64,000 nucleotides of DNA. It comes from Inia geoffrensis. Taxonomy: Eukaryota; Chordata; Mammalia; Artiodactyla; Iniidae. Made by a program: the position numbers and the translations under genes. The stretch's first letter is position 1; every line of letters begins with the position of its first letter. The notes beneath the pieces were generated by a model that saw only the letters and a list, made by a program, of their open reading frames with translations, was not told where the DNA came from and made no database searches. This document shows, in pieces, positions 35,768 to 48,061 of the stretch. The stretch lies in the NCBI GenBank assembly GCA_036417435.1, contig CM070902.1, forward strand, positions 138,187,886 to 138,251,885, written 5' to 3'.

Positions 35768-35965
35768 CAGCCTGGTAGAGTGGTTGGAGCACAGGCAGTG
35801 AAGTCATGAAGATCAGAGTTTAAACGGAACTTTGCTATGTAAACTTGGGCAAATCCTTTAACCTCTCTGAGCTTTTGTTTCCTAACCATTGACTCAGGGC
35901 TAATCATTGTGAGCTAATGTGTGTTCAGAGCTTTGTACCTTGTAGGCACTTAATGGGCTTCAATG
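35768..35965 (+). mobile_element. MIR SINE
   Basis: 'gcctggtagagtggttggag', 'acttgggcaaatcctttaac' and 'ctctctgagcttttgtttcc' with 'gtaggcacttaatgggctt' cover a nearly complete forward MIR. Confidence 0.85.
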
Positions 35966-36000
35966 ATTGGTAGCTATTAAAGCAAAATAGAAAACAACAG

Positions 36001-36276
36001 GGCTTCCCTGGTGGCGCAGTGGTTGAGAATCTGCCTGCCAATGCAGGGGACACGGGTTCGAGCCCTGGTCCAGGAAGATCCCACATGCCGCAGAGCAACT
36101 AAGCCCGTGCGCCACAACTACTGAGACCGCATGCCACAACTACTGAAGCCCGTGCACCTAGAGCCCGTGCTCCACAACAAGAGAAGCCACCGCTCGCCGC
36201 CACTAGAGAAAGCCCGCGTGCAGCAACGAAGACTCAACGCAGCCAAAAGTAAAATTAATTATTTAAAAAAAATATT
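36001..36276 (+). mobile_element. CHR-1 SINE, internal-deletion form, with TSD
   Basis: Complete head, 'gcgccacaactactgagacc' body, 'gaagccaccgctcgccgcca' junction, and end 'gaagactcaacgcagccaaa' plus an A-rich tail. The TSD agaaaacaacag / agaagacaacag (one mismatch) is at 35989-36000 and 36277-36288. Confidence 0.95.
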
Positions 36277-36330
36277 AGAAGACAACAGATGGCTCCTTGG
36301 TATCCCTGAACTGTTCAGCTTTGAGCGTAG

Positions 36331-36475
36331 GTGTTGTTTCTCAGCTTTGGCTATATGTTAGAATCATCTGGAGAGCTTTGAAAAATCCTGATGTCCAGAC
36401 TTCACCCCAGCCCCATTACATCAGAATCTCTGGGGGTGAGACTCAGGTATTGCCCAGGTAATTCCAGTGTTTGCG
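36331..36475. mobile_element. hAT-Charlie MER5B/MER20-like element
   Basis: 'gttagaatcatctggagagc', 'tttgaaaaatcctgatgtcc' and 'cagaatctctgggggtgaga' are typical of the MER5B/MER20 group of non-autonomous hAT elements. Both ends are worn. Confidence 0.65.
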
Positions 36476-37440
36476 CAAAGGGGAGGAAGCCCCGGAAACA
36501 GAGATGAGCGATAATCCCACCCAGGGCACCTTCTCAGTTTGCTGCAGTACAGATACTCAGAGAGAAGCCCCCTCACCTCAGGAAATCCCCTGGAGGCTAA
36601 TGACAGAGGCGCATCATACCGCCCAGAGCCTAGATGCCCAAATGCCAGGCAGCTGGGGGCCAACGAGAGCATTTCCGCTGCAAAGGGGCCCCAGCCCTTC
36701 CCGTGCGGCCTCTGCAATCCCCCCTGACTCTCCTGGCAAATGGAAGTGGCTGCTTCCCTCTGCCTGGCAGGGAACCAGGCTCTGGTTTGCTCTTCTTTTG
36801 AGGCCCCAGCTGTCTGTCTGGCAAGGAGCAAGCGGTCCCTGCCCCACTCACCTTGGGACACCTCACTGCGCCGATGTTTCTATTTTCAGACCATCACGCC
36901 GCATTCATAAATAACCTGTGGGAGGCACTGAGTAGGTCCCAGTACTGTTTACCTTTCCACTCAGGAAACAGACAGGGAGTTCAACACACCGATATCCGCT
37001 ATACCCAAAGGCTAATTGTACAGATGACACATATTACAAAAGAAAAAAGAAAGAACAAAACAGGCTGCACTCGGTCCAACAGGGAGCCCCGGGTGGGGGT
37101 GGGGGGCGGATTTTCCAGAGGCCACGAGTACCCTGCCCTCTCCTGCTTTTCTGATGGTGGGGATTTTGCTCCAGCCCATGAATCCACAGGGAATTTCAAG
37201 GCACGGGACTCTGGGGGCCTTCCTCCAGTTCCTGTGGCAGACAACAGGGTAAGGAGGCGAGTAAGATGAGCAGAAAAAGAAAACAGGGCCTACAAAGTAT
37301 AAAGCTGAGCACTTTGGCCTTTAGAATGAATCTATGAAGGAAAAGTGAAAAACAAACTAAAAGGGGAAACAAGGTGGAACAGAAAAGTTAAAATACAAGA
37401 AAGAAAGCTGAAAAAAACGTTTTTTGTCACTGAGTATTAG
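36476..37440. other. GC-rich single-copy stretch, no gene supported
   Basis: Open frames on both strands (36471-36914 forward from TTG; 36421-36861 reverse from GTG) overlap each other and lack known motifs. 37083-37110 is G-rich (cccgggtgggggtgggggg). Confidence 0.4.
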
Positions 37441-38065
37441 GACAATGGGTAAATTTTTTTTTTCACTTAAACAAATTATTTAATGAACATAGGTTTCTTT
37501 ACAACAAAATAAACATTCTTAACTTAAAAAAAGCATGATGACTTCACGTTGGATTACAAATCGGTACAACCACTTTGGAAGAGTATGCCTGCCCACACAG
37601 CTCAATTCAGCAATTTCAAATTCTGGTGTAACTCAAGACACAGATGTTCACCAAACACACAGATAAGATGTCTGTAAAGACACAGTTCATTACGGCCACA
37701 ACCCAGAAACACCCCAAATGTCTGTTAGCAGGAGAACTGAGAAAAACTGCGGTATGCAAATGACCAAACAACAGTGACAGTGCATACTACAGCTACATGT
37801 GTGGGCAAAGACGGAGCTCACAAGCATATCGAAAACAACACGAACAGCAAAGCTGATACAGAAAAAGACAGTCTTATATCATTTTTACAAACACTCCTCC
37901 TCCAAAAAGAAAAATATTGTTTAGTGATAATCATACGTGATAAAGCTACGTGAAGACCACACAATTCATGATAGTGGTTATTGCCTCTGGGAGGAGGGAG
38001 AAGGGGAGGGTTACATCTGGAATGTTCTATTTCTTAAACTGATACCATGTTTATTTTATTACCCG
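37441..38065 (+). mobile_element. Old L1 3' region
   Basis: 'gtacaaccactttggaagag', 'cacaacccagaaacacccca', 'aatgtctgttagcaggagaa' and 'gtggttattgcctctgggag' follow the ORF2 tail and 3' UTR of an old L1. It is heavily mutated. Confidence 0.65.
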
Positions 38066-38465
38066 TCTTTAACCCATGCATATTCACTAAATGCCCTCTT
38101 TCTATATGTGATGTATTTTATAACAAAGAATCTAAGGGAGTAAGATGATGAAGTAGCAAGGAAGACAAGGAAGGAACAGAGAGGAAGGAATGAATGTGAG
38201 AAGGGAAAGGATGAAAAGAAAGCCATTCTGGTGAAAAGGCAGGAATCAAACTTTGTCTGAGCTGCAAAAACATATCGAGTAGTTGTAGTCTGAATGCCGT
38301 TGCATAAGAAGATGATGTTCCCTGGGGTTCATCCTCCACGACAGCCCTTCCCTAGCTAGATACTCTCCCTGACTGATTTAAGCACCCTCCTGGTTTGGCA
38401 ACCACTGATTTGCTAATAATGACCAAAGCTTTACCTCTACATAAGTCATTTTCACTGAGACTTAG
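38066..38465. other. Unassigned, with a purine-rich tract
   Basis: 38150-38222 is strongly purine-rich (ggaag/gaaagg words). The rest shows nothing. Confidence 0.4.
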
Positions 38466-38775
38466 ACGCCTGCTATAGAATGAATGTCTGTGTGCCCCCC
38501 CAAATTCGTATGTTGACACCTAATCCCCAGTATTATGCTATTTGGAGGTGGGGGCTTTGGGACGTGATTATGTCATGAGGGTGGAGCCCTTATGAATGGG
38601 GTTTGCGTCCTTATAAAAGTGATCCCAGAGAGCTCCCTCACCCCTTCCTGCATGTGAGGACACAGCAAGAAGACAGCCATCTGTGAACCAGGAAGTGGGC
38701 CCTCACCAGACTGAACCTGCCAGCGCCTTGACCTTGGACATCCCTGGTCTCACAGTCCAAACAGACTAAGACAGC
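38466..38775 (+). mobile_element. MLT1-type MaLR solitary LTR
   Basis: Forward order of hallmarks: 'gaatgaatgtctgtgtgccc', 'aaattcgtatgttgacacct', 'catgagggtggagcccttat', 'agagagctccctcacccctt', 'tgtgaggacacagcaagaag', 'ccttgaccttggacatccct', end 'aacagactaagacag'. It is a single LTR without an internal region. No retroviral coding sequence is present. Confidence 0.88.
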
Positions 38776-38777
38776 TC

Positions 38778-39353
38778 CTATAGCTAACTGCCTATTGGAT
38801 ATCTCTACCTGGCCGTCCACATACCTGAACTCCCAGACCTGGGAGTGAGCATTTTCTTCCCCCCTACACTGCTCTTTCTTCTGTGACCCCTTCCCATCCA
38901 AAAGGCAAGACCACGCACCCAGTGGTTAGAATCCTAGGAGGTATCCTCTTCTTCCTCAAGCTTTTGCTCCATATGGTATAAAACCATGAACTTTTTCTAT
39001 GCTCCTTTATATCTCTCAAGTATTTTGTATATTTTTTCCCATCCCCACTGTCACTACCAGAGCTCAGGCCACTCTAACAGCTTCTTAACTGGTCTCCCAG
39101 CCTTTGGGCTGAGTGTCCTCACCTTCTCCCTCCCCTTGCCATCAGGATGATCTGGCTGGAACAGAAATCTGACAATGTGACTCACTTACTTAAAACCCAA
39201 ATATCCGCTTACTGTCTATAAGATCAAGTTCAAGCTCTTAGCATCGCATGCAAAGCCTGCCAAAATCTAACCCATTTGGGCTTTTCCAAACTCATCTTTA
39301 CTCCTTTTGACTCAAATTTTACTCTTCTAACTCAGGGAACCCCTTGCAGTTCA

Positions 39354-39398
<45 letters not shown>

Positions 39399-39485
39399 CC
39401 TTCTTTTCTTATACTATTTCCTCTGTCTCTAATGCCAGCCTTCCAAATATTGGCCCAGGTTACCAGCTATTCCATTTTTTCCAAA
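38778..39485 (+). mobile_element. L2 relic (ORF C-terminal part)
   Basis: 'ctaactgcctattggatatc', 'aactggtctcccagcctttg', 'tgacaatgtgactcacttac', 'ttaaaacccaaatatccgct' and 'aagatcaagttcaagctctt' follow the L2 ORF2 end. It is interrupted by a CA run at 39356-39398, after which 'tctctaatgccagcct' may resume it. Confidence 0.65.
39356..39398. repeat. (CA)n microsatellite
   Basis: A CA run of about 43 bases with one cg interruption, inside the L2 relic. Confidence 0.95.
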
Positions 39486-40747
39486 GGGAAAACAGAAATC
39501 TTGGTTTTCGTGAGAAATACATCCGTTTTTACATGAAATTTCCCAAATGTTTCAACATTGACTTAAATTTTTGCAAACATTGTAGAGAGTCTAACAAAAC
39601 CCCTCTGGATTCCAAATTTGGACCCTGAGCACCATTTTGCAAATTTGGCCAAGGTGTTCCTGACTATGTTATCCAGATTTGCTTTTTAATAGTTCACCTA
39701 ATCATCATATATTCTTATTTCTCAAGGAGTAAAGCTCAGGGCTCTCCATACAGATTTACCAATAGATTTGCTCAAAATAGCAGAAGTCAGATCTAAAAAC
39801 ATCTTTAGTAGAAAATTGATATATTTTTAGAGCCTAATAGTTTAATATTTAGAAATGTACTGAACACAGTGGTATATATTGAGTTATCTGTGATAAAATA
39901 TTAAGGAATGTTTTCAGACCATGAAAGTTTAAGTTATTGTACATAGAAGAAGAAATAATGACTTAGATCAAGTATTTTTTACCTTTCACCCACCCCTGGT
40001 GTTTTGGGGAAATCGAGACCCATGTCTCTCTTGTTTCTCCATAACCCCTTGGACCAGCTCTCCCACTGCATCTACCATATTGTTCTATATTTATCTGTTG
40101 AGGTGTTTGTCTCCCTCAGAAGACTATAAACTCTTGGCAGAGACAAATAAAAACCTACAGTATAAGGTTGTTAGGAAATTAAATGATGTAATATAGTAAA
40201 GAATCTAGAATAGGGTCTGACATACAGTAAGACATGTACAGGGCTTATTTAAAAAAAATATTTTTGGTAGGCTATTTTATAATAGCTAGCTATTGAATTA
40301 GTGAAAAAAAATGAATGAAGTCAACTTGAGCTAAAACTCTAGTTGCTATGATACATATATACCTCTTGGTAAGGGCCACAAATCATAGTGAAATCCTCTA
40401 TTCATATATTCAGGGATTCCCAGACATGAATCCAATCTTATTACAACAAACCTGAGGACTGCATAATTGCTGCTGTAAGTAGGCCACCAGCTGGGGCTGG
40501 GAAATGCTTTACTTTATAGAGTTTTTATTGTTATTATACTTGCAAGTGCTATAATTGAATTTAACTTAGACCTCTTCTAAAGCATTCATATACTCACAAA
40601 ACCTATCAGAATTTAAAGAAAATATAGAGGGCAGGAATCTCGTGTCCATGTTTTTCTAGCAAAAAAACTACAATGCATGTAGCAATTTCCAAGATGCTTT
40701 AAGGGACTGGATCCTTTGGTTTCTGACTGGCATGACACCAAGAAGAC
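39486..40747. other. Mostly unassigned; L2/MIR tail 40060-40230
   Basis: 40075-40145 ('tgtttgtctccctcagaaga') resembles the L2 3' UTR, and 40165-40230 ('ggttgttaggaaattaaatg') the MIR tail. Elsewhere nothing is recognised. Confidence 0.4.
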
Positions 40748-40760
40748 AATTTCTGCTTTT

Positions 40761-40968
40761 TTATTTTTTATTTTTTTTGAGGTCGGTACGCGGGCCTCTC
40801 ACCGCTGTGGCCTCTCCAGGCCACAGGCTCCGGACGCGCAGGCTCAGTGGCCGTGGCTCACGGACCCAGCTGCTCCGCAGTATGTGGGATCTTTCCGGAT
40901 CGGGGCATGAACCCATGTCCCCTGCATCGGCAGGCGGACTCTCAACCACTGCGCCACCAGGGAAGCCC
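40761..40968 (-). mobile_element. CHR-2-type SINE, reverse, with TSD
   Basis: T-rich start, 'cggtacgcgggcctctcacc', 'ctccggacgcgcaggctcag', and the head complement ending 'caccagggaagccc'. The TSD aatttctgctttt / aattcctgctttt (one mismatch) is at 40748-40760 and 40969-40981. Confidence 0.96.
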
Positions 40969-40981
40969 AATTCCTGCTTTT

Positions 40982-41284
40982 CAAAACTGTCCTTCTGAAT
41001 TATTTCTGACTCTATAGCACACCAGCCTACTCCCGGTGCCTGAAGTGAGGAGCTAAGGCAAGAGAGAGGAGAGGCATATGTTCAAACATGATTTTGACCC
41101 CAGAAGTCCTTTTGCTTGACAAATGAAATTACATTAACAAAAATAATTTAGAAAATTCTGAAACAGCAACATCATGCACAAATGAAGTTTCCCCTGTATG
41201 GAATCCCAGGATGTTTTCCATAGAATTCTAGAACAACCTGGAAGGACAAGCTCCTACGTAACTGTTTAACAATGGCTCAACATC
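40982..41284. other. Unassigned spacer
   Basis: Nothing recognised. Confidence 0.4.
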
Positions 41285-41480
41285 TAGCCGGCTAAATGTG
41301 ATTCATTAATTCAACAACTAACTGAGCACTAATTCTGTATGACTTAGAGTGCGGGGGTAGAGACGGCAGGTGACTAAGGCACAGCCCCTACCTAGGTGGA
41401 GTTCTCTGAGGGAGAAATTGGCAGGGAACAGCCCCTTACAATGCACTGCACTGTCCCTCAGGGACAAACTGGAGGGTACA
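41285..41480 (-). mobile_element. L2 3' end, reverse
   Basis: 'attcattaattcaacaacta' followed by 'actgagcactaattctgtat' is the reverse L2 3' terminus. Later text is degenerate. Confidence 0.5.
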
Positions 41481-42091
41481 AAGTGGTAACTATTGTCTAT
41501 AGTTGTAAGTAAAAACCTATCAGGGCCTTCCTAAGCGTTTCACAGCTAATCTCTTCTCAGACTTTCCCAGAGGGTTTTGGAATAAGATACAAACTTTTCC
41601 CTAAAAAACAGAACCAAACAAGAAACCACACCTAATCGTCTCTTACTGAGATGTCTTCCCAGATTTGAGTTGGTGACCATTTACTGCTTCAAAGAAAATA
41701 GATTTAAAAGCCTGCCATGGTTTCCTGTATTCGAACGAGTGTCTGATCTTGTTTTTATCCTTGCTTAGTTATTTGCTATAATAATAACTTGTGGCAGTGA
41801 GCTCTCCTGGGTTACCATTCACTGGGAAAAGGAAAGGACTGTTTCATTGGTTTAGATTCATGCGGGAACCATTATGCTCCTGTTGAGAGAAAAGCTAAGT
41901 ATAAGCTGTTAACAGGCTCTAAAAGGGCCCATTCATTGCTCTGCTGGGGATGTAGATGGGGAAGAGGGTTAGGAGCTCTGGCACCTGGTTCCCGTTCTGC
42001 TTCCCTGTACAAGCCATTTCAATCACTCAACATCTTCATCTCTAAAAAGAGAATAAAACGTCTTTTAAAAAGTGCTTGGGGAAAAAAAAAG
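41481..42091. other. Unassigned stretch
   Basis: No gene or repeat is recognised. It ends in an A-rich patch with repeated aaagtgcttg words next to the SINE. Confidence 0.4.
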
Positions 42092-42102
42092 AAAGTGCTT
42101 GA

Positions 42103-42291
42103 GGGCTCCCCTCGTGGCGCAGTGGTTGAGAGTCCACCTGATGCAGGGGGCACGGGTTCGTGCCCCGGTCCGGGAAGATCCCACATGCCGCGGAGTGGCT
42201 GCGCCCGTGAGCCATGGCTGCTGAGCCTGCGCGTCCGGAGCCTGTGCTCCGCAATGGGAGAGGCCCGCGTACCGCAAAAAAAAAAAAAAAA
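42103..42291 (+). mobile_element. CHR-2-type SINE with TSD
   Basis: Head 'gggctcccctcgtggcgcag', 'gagccatggctgctgagcct', end 'aggcccgcgtaccgc' and a long pure A-tail. A small deletion in the head shortens 'gcctgccgatgcag' to 'acctgatgcag'. The TSD aaagtgcttga is exact at 42092-42102 and 42292-42302. The pure tail suggests a young copy. Confidence 0.96.
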
Positions 42292-42600
42292 AAAGTGCTT
42301 GAAACGTCACCTATTAGACTGGTGTACCACAGAGGAGCCCTTCCTCTTTGAGGACACACAATAGCATCACGGCACACAGGTGGACATGGGGCTACCTTGG
42401 GGAAACACCAGAGGCAAGGACTGTGTGTTCTATAATATATGTATTTGCTATCTGACTTCTGGGGAAGACTTCTGCCTCTAAATTAATTTCGTCTGCCCAG
42501 TCTCTGAGTAAGTCTTTTGAACTAAGGGTTTCAATATTCCATCAACAAATTGATACATTTATTCAGCACTCATATCAGGTCTCAGACTAAGAACGCTAGG

Positions 42601-43194
42601 GCAATGGTTCTCAAAGTGTGGGGCAGGAACCCCTGTGGTTCCAGACACCTTTCAAGGCTCCAGAAGGCCAAAATTCAAGCATGGATTCCTTCAAAGTACA
42701 AGATGGATAAATGGATTTTATGTAATGGAGTATGAAAAGTTGATTGACATAGTTTCAGATTCCACATTACAACTAATTTTGAAGAAACTATCACTTGTCA
42801 AGTTTTTGTATAGTATCAAAAAAAAAGTATCAACAATTACTTGAAAAGGCTATTAAAATATTCTTCTCTTTTGTAACTTCATATCAAAGTGGGGCTGGCT
42901 TGTCCACAAATACCTTAAAACAACATATTGCAAGTGATAGGATGCAGAAACAAGTATGAGAATCTAGTTGTCTTCTATTAAGCTAAACTTTACAGAGATC
43001 TGAAAAATGTAAAACCATGCCACTTTCTTTGTTTTGAAAAATATACTTATTTCTCATAAAATACTCTATTTGTATTAATATTTATTGGGTATGCTGTTAT
43101 TTTCAATGTATTAAGTAAATATCTTAAAATGTCTCTATTTTCATTTTTAATATGGTAAGTATCAATAGATATAACCAACATAAGCAAGCTCTTT
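42601..43194 (+). mobile_element. hAT-type DNA transposon, left part (split by L1)
   Basis: It starts 'caatggttctcaaagtgtgg' with 'aggaacccctgtggttccag', a typical hAT-Charlie-like tip. It continues 'agaatctagttgtcttctat' with 'taagctaaactttacagaga' and 'ggtaagtatcaatagatata'. It stops at 'agcaagctctttg', where a reverse L1 begins. The right end appears to resume at 49649. I cannot name the family with certainty. Confidence 0.65.
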
Positions 43195-45286
43195 GTTATC
43201 TTTAGTAACTTTTAAATTAAACTTTTTATATTGAGATTCATATGCAGTGGTAAGAAGTAATACCAGAGCTATCAGGTACATTTTACTCAGTATCCTGCAA
43301 AACTCTAGTACAACCAGGATGCTCAGGATGCTGACATTAATACAGTTAAGTTACAGAACATTTCCATCACCACTAGAATGTGCCCTTTCATAGCCACAAC
43401 TGCTTTCCTCCCATTTCCATCCCTTCCTTAACCACCGGCAACCACTAGTCTCTTTTTTATTTCTATAATTTTATTATTGCAAGAATGTTATATAAATGGA
43501 ATCATATAATATGTAACCTTTTGGAATTGGATTTTTTTCACTCAGCATCCTTCTCTGGAGATTAATCCAGGTTTTTGCATGTATTAATAGTTCATTCTTT
43601 TTTTTATTGCTATACCATAGTTTGTTTAGTTATTCATTCAACGAAGGACACCTGCATTGCTTTCAGTTTGGGGCTATTACAAATAAATCTGCCATGCACA
43701 TTGTTGTACAGGTTTTTGTGTGAACATAAGTCTTTGTTTCTCTGGGATAAATGCCCAGGAGTGCTCAGTTATATGGTAGCTGTAATGTTTAGTTTTTTAA
43801 AAAACTGCCAAATTGTTTTCCAGAGTGGCAGTACCAATTTACATTCTCACCAGCCAGCTATGAGTGATCCAATTTCTCTGATTTGTATCTCCACCAGCAT
43901 TTGTTGTTGTTATATTTTTTATTTAGGCATTCTGATGTGTTTGTGGTTTAGGTTGGCATTTCCCTAGTGGTTAATGATGTTGAACATTTGTTTTTGTGTG
44001 TTTGTTTTTGAGGTGCTTGTTGGCTATCTTTGTATCTTTTTTGGTGAAATGTCTCTTCATATCTTTTTCCCATGTGCTAATTGGATTATCTGCTCTTTTA
44101 CTGTTGAGTTTTGAGAGTTCTTTATGTATTCTAGATAATAGTCCTTTGTTGGATATGTGGTTTGCAAGTATTTTCTCCCAGTCTGTAGCTGGTCTTTTTA
44201 AACTCTTAATACAGCCTTTCTCAGGGCAATCTATATGCCATTTATTTCCTTTTGTTTCCTTGTCACACTAGCTAGAATGTCCAGCACCATGCTTAATGAC
44301 CGTGGTAAGAGTACACAATCTTGCCTTGCTCCAGATCTTAGAAGGAAAGCATTCAGTCTTTTACCACTAAGTATGATGTTGGCTATAGGGTTTGGTTTTG
44401 GGGTTTTTTTTTATAGATGCTGTTTATCAAGTTGAGGAAGTCCCCTTCTATTCCTATTTTTTCAAGAGCTATTATTATGAATGAGTGTTGAATTTTGTCA
44501 AATGCTTTTGCTGCATTAATTGATATAATCATGTGCTTCCTCTTTAGCCTGTTAATATGAAGGTTTACATTCACTGATTTTCAAGTATCGAACCAGCCTT
44601 GCATCCCTGGAATAAACCTCACTTGGTCATGGTGAACAATTCTTTTTACATATTGTTAAATTCTATTTGATAATATTTTGTAAAGAACTTTAGCATCTGC
44701 ATTCATGAGGGACATTGGTCTGAATTTTTTTATACCCTCTTTGTCTAGTTTTTGTATCAGGGTAATACTAGTTTTATGGAATGAATTTTGAGGTATTCTC
44801 TCTCTGCTATTTTTTGGAAGAGATTGTATAGAATTGGTATTAATTCTTTTCTAAATGAATGGTGGAATTCTCCAGCAATATAATCTAAGCCTAGAGATTT
44901 TCTGCAAGTTTTAAAATTACAAATTCAATTTCCTTAATAGATGTAGTACTATTTAAATGATTTATTTCATACTGAGTGAGTTATGGTAGTTTGTGGTTTT
45001 CAAAGAAGTGGTTCTTTTCATCACAGTTGTCAAAGTTATGTATATACAGCTGTTTATGATATTCCCTTATTTTCCTTTTGATGTCTCAGAGCCTATAGTG
45101 ATATACTCTCTTTCATTCCTGATGTTGGTAATCTGTGTCTTCTCTCTTTTTGTCTTGCTAGAGGTTTATTAATTTTATGATCTTCTCAAAGAACCAACTC
45201 TTTTTTTTCCCATTGATTTTCTTTATTTGGAAACACATGTTTCTCTTTCAATTTTAGTATTATTATTATTTATTTTAATTAATTAA

Positions 45287-45490
45287 TTTTTTTTTTTTGC
45301 GGTTCGCGGGCCTCCCACTGCTGTGGCCTCTCCCGTTGCGGAGCACAGGCTCCGGACCCGCAGGCTCAGCGGCCATGGCTCACGGGCCCAGATGCTCCGC
45401 AGCATGCGGGATCCTCCCAGACTGGGACACGAACCTGCGTCCCCTGCATAGGCAGGCGGACTCTCAACCACTGCGCCACCAGGGAAGCCC
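45287..45490 (-). mobile_element. CHR-2-type SINE, reverse
   Basis: Poly-T, 'gcggttcgcgggcctcccac', 'ctcagcggccatggctcacg', head complement ending 'accagggaagccc'. Flanking 'taatttt' at 45284-45290 and 45491-45497 is a short possible TSD. It lies in L1 ORF2. Confidence 0.95.
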
Positions 45491-46897
45491 TAATTTTATT
45501 ATTTTTGCTCTTACTTTATCATTTTCTTTCTTTTGCTTGCTTTGGGTTTATTTAAGGTCTTGAAGTGAGAGCTTAAATTATTGCTTTGAGGCATTTCCTC
45601 TTTTCTAATGTATGCATTTAGTGCTACAGATTTCCTTCTCAGCACTGCTTTATGTATATCCCACAAATTTTGACATGTTATATTTTCTTTTTCATTCATT
45701 TCCTTGTATTTTAAACAATTTCTCTTATGACTACTTCTTTGACCCATGAATATTTAGAAAGGTGGTGTTTAGTTTCCAGGTGTTTGGAGATTTTCATGTT
45801 ATCTTTCTGTTATTGATTTCTAGTTTGTTTCGACTGTGATCAGAGAATACACTTTATATGATTTAAATTCCTTTAAATTCTTTTTTTAATGGCCCACTGT
45901 ATGTTTCATCTTGGTCTATGTTCCATGGGTTCTTGAAAAGCATGTGTATTCTGCTGTTGTTTGGTGGAGAGTTCTATAAATGTTGATCAAATCCAGTGGA
46001 TTGATGGCATTGTTGAGTTCTTCTATATCCTGTTAATGTGGGGTCCAGTTGGTCTATCAGTTGTTAAGAAAGTGATGTTGAAGTCTACAACTGTAATTGC
46101 AGTTTTGTCTATTTCTCTTTTCAGTTATATCAGTTTTTGCTTCACATATTTTGCAGCTCTCGTGGTTGGTACATATACCTTTAGGATTGCTATGTCTTCT
46201 TGGTGGGTTGATCCTTTTATTGTTATATAATGTTGCTTTCTTTCTTCACTGATTCTGTTTGCTCTGAGGTCTACTTTACCTGATATTAATATCTTGTTAT
46301 GTTTCTTTTTTTGTTGTTAATGTTTTCATGGTATATATTTTATCATCCTGCCTATTTTGTTATAGTTGAAGTGAGTTTCTTGCAGACAGCATATGGTTAA
46401 GTCACGTTTTCTTAAACCATGCTAACAACTTCTGCCTTTTAAATGTTGTGTTTAGGCCATTGTGAGCTTATTAAATCTGTCATTTTGTTTGCTTTCTGTT
46501 TGTTCTCTCTGTTTTTCATTTCTTTTCCCTGCCTTCCTGTGTGTTACTTGAATGCCTTCTAGAATTTTATTTCTATTTATCTCTAGTTTTTTTTTTATTG
46601 TATCTCTTTCTGTAGCTTTTTTACTGGCTGTACTAGGTATCGCATTATATATACAAAACTTATCACAGATTCCTGTGTTATCATTTTACTTCATTTGAAT
46701 GAAGTATAAGTATAATATGAAGTATAAAAATCTTATATCTCTTAGTGTCCTTTCACTCTCCCCTGTCTTGAAAATAATTATCATAAATATTTCCTCTGAA
46801 TATATAGAACATTATATGTGTTGTGATTTTTGCTTCAATCATTAAACATTATTTAGAAAGTTTAATGGGAGAAGGAAAGCTTATGATATTTACCCAT

Positions 46898-47112
46898 ATT
46901 TATTTATTTATTTATTTTTTGCGTTACACGGGCCTCTCACTGCCGTGGCCTCTCCCGTTGCGGAGCACAGGCTCCGGATGCACAGGCTCAGCGCCCATGA
47001 CTCACGGGCCTAGCCGCTCCACGGCATGTGGGATCTTCCCGGACCGGGGCACAAACCCGTGTCGCCTGCATCAGCAGGCGGACTCTCAACCACTGCGCCA
47101 CCAGGGAGGCCC
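46898..47112 (-). mobile_element. CHR-2-type SINE, reverse, with TSD
   Basis: (TTTA)n start, 'gcgttacacgggcctctcac', head complement ending 'ccaccagggaggcc'. The TSD tacccat is at 46891-46897 and 47113-47119. Confidence 0.95.
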
Positions 47113-47185
47113 TACCCATGTTTTTGTTTACTGTGTTTTTTCTTCCTTCTTGGTGTTCCAAGGTTCTTGATTTTATCAACTTTTT

Positions 47186-47554
47186 AATAAATTTATTTTT
47201 TTATTATTTTATTTAATTTATTTATTGTTTCTGGATGTGTTGGGTCTTTTTTGCTGCGTGCGGGCTTTTCTCTGGTTGCGGCGAGTGGGGGCTACTCTTC
47301 ATTGCGGTTCGCAGGCTTCTCCTTGCAGTGGCTTCTCTTGTTGCGGAGCAGGGGTTCTAGGCTCACAGGCTTCAGTAGTTGTGGCACATGGGCTCAGTAG
47401 TTGTGGCTCATGGGCTCTAGAGCACAGGCTCAGTAGTTGTGGCTCACGGGCTTAGCTGCTCCGTGACATGCAGGATCTTCCCAGACCAGGGATTGAACCC
47501 ATGTCCCCTGCACTGGCAGGTGGATTCTCAACGACTATGCCACCAGGGAAGCCC
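47186..47554 (-). mobile_element. CHR-1 SINE, long form, reverse
   Basis: TTTA-rich start, 'ctggatgtgttgggtctttt', full body with repeated 'cagtagttgtggc', head complement ending 'caccagggaagccc'. The flanks 'ttatcaacttttt' (47173) and 'ttatcattaactttt' (47555) suggest a worn TSD. It is only about 70 bases from the previous SINE. Confidence 0.93.
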
Positions 47555-48061
47555 TTATCATTAACTTTTGTTTAGAGAAATTTTGTTAGCCACTGTTCTA
47601 CGGTAGATTGGTTGATGACAAATTCTGTTGGTTATCCTTTATCTGACAATGTCTTTATTTCCCCTTCATTCCTGAAAGATATTTTTCTGGGTATAGAACT
47701 CTGGGTTGACAGTTCTCTTCTGTCAAAAATATTGTGCCACTTCCTTCTGGCCTCCATGATTTCTGATGAGAAATTCGCTGTCATTCAAATTGTTTTTCCC
47801 CTATAGGTAAGATGTTGTTTTCCTCTGGCTGATTTTAAATTTTTCTTAAAATTTTCTTTAAAGATTTTTCTTTAGTTTTCAGAAGTATAATTATGATGTG
47901 TCTTTGACTTATTTGGGTTGATCATGTTTGGAGTTTGCTCAGTTTCTTAAATCTATATGTTTATGTATCTTACCAAATTTGGGAAGCTTTCAGCTATTAT
48001 TTTTCTTTTTTTTTATATTGTTTAGTTTAAAAAATGTTTTTTACTTTTCAGTTTTGTTTTT

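Noticed and set aside
36421..36914. Overlapping 146- and 147-residue frames on opposite strands
   Set aside because: They start at GTG and TTG respectively, with no domain. The overlap on opposite strands points to GC composition.
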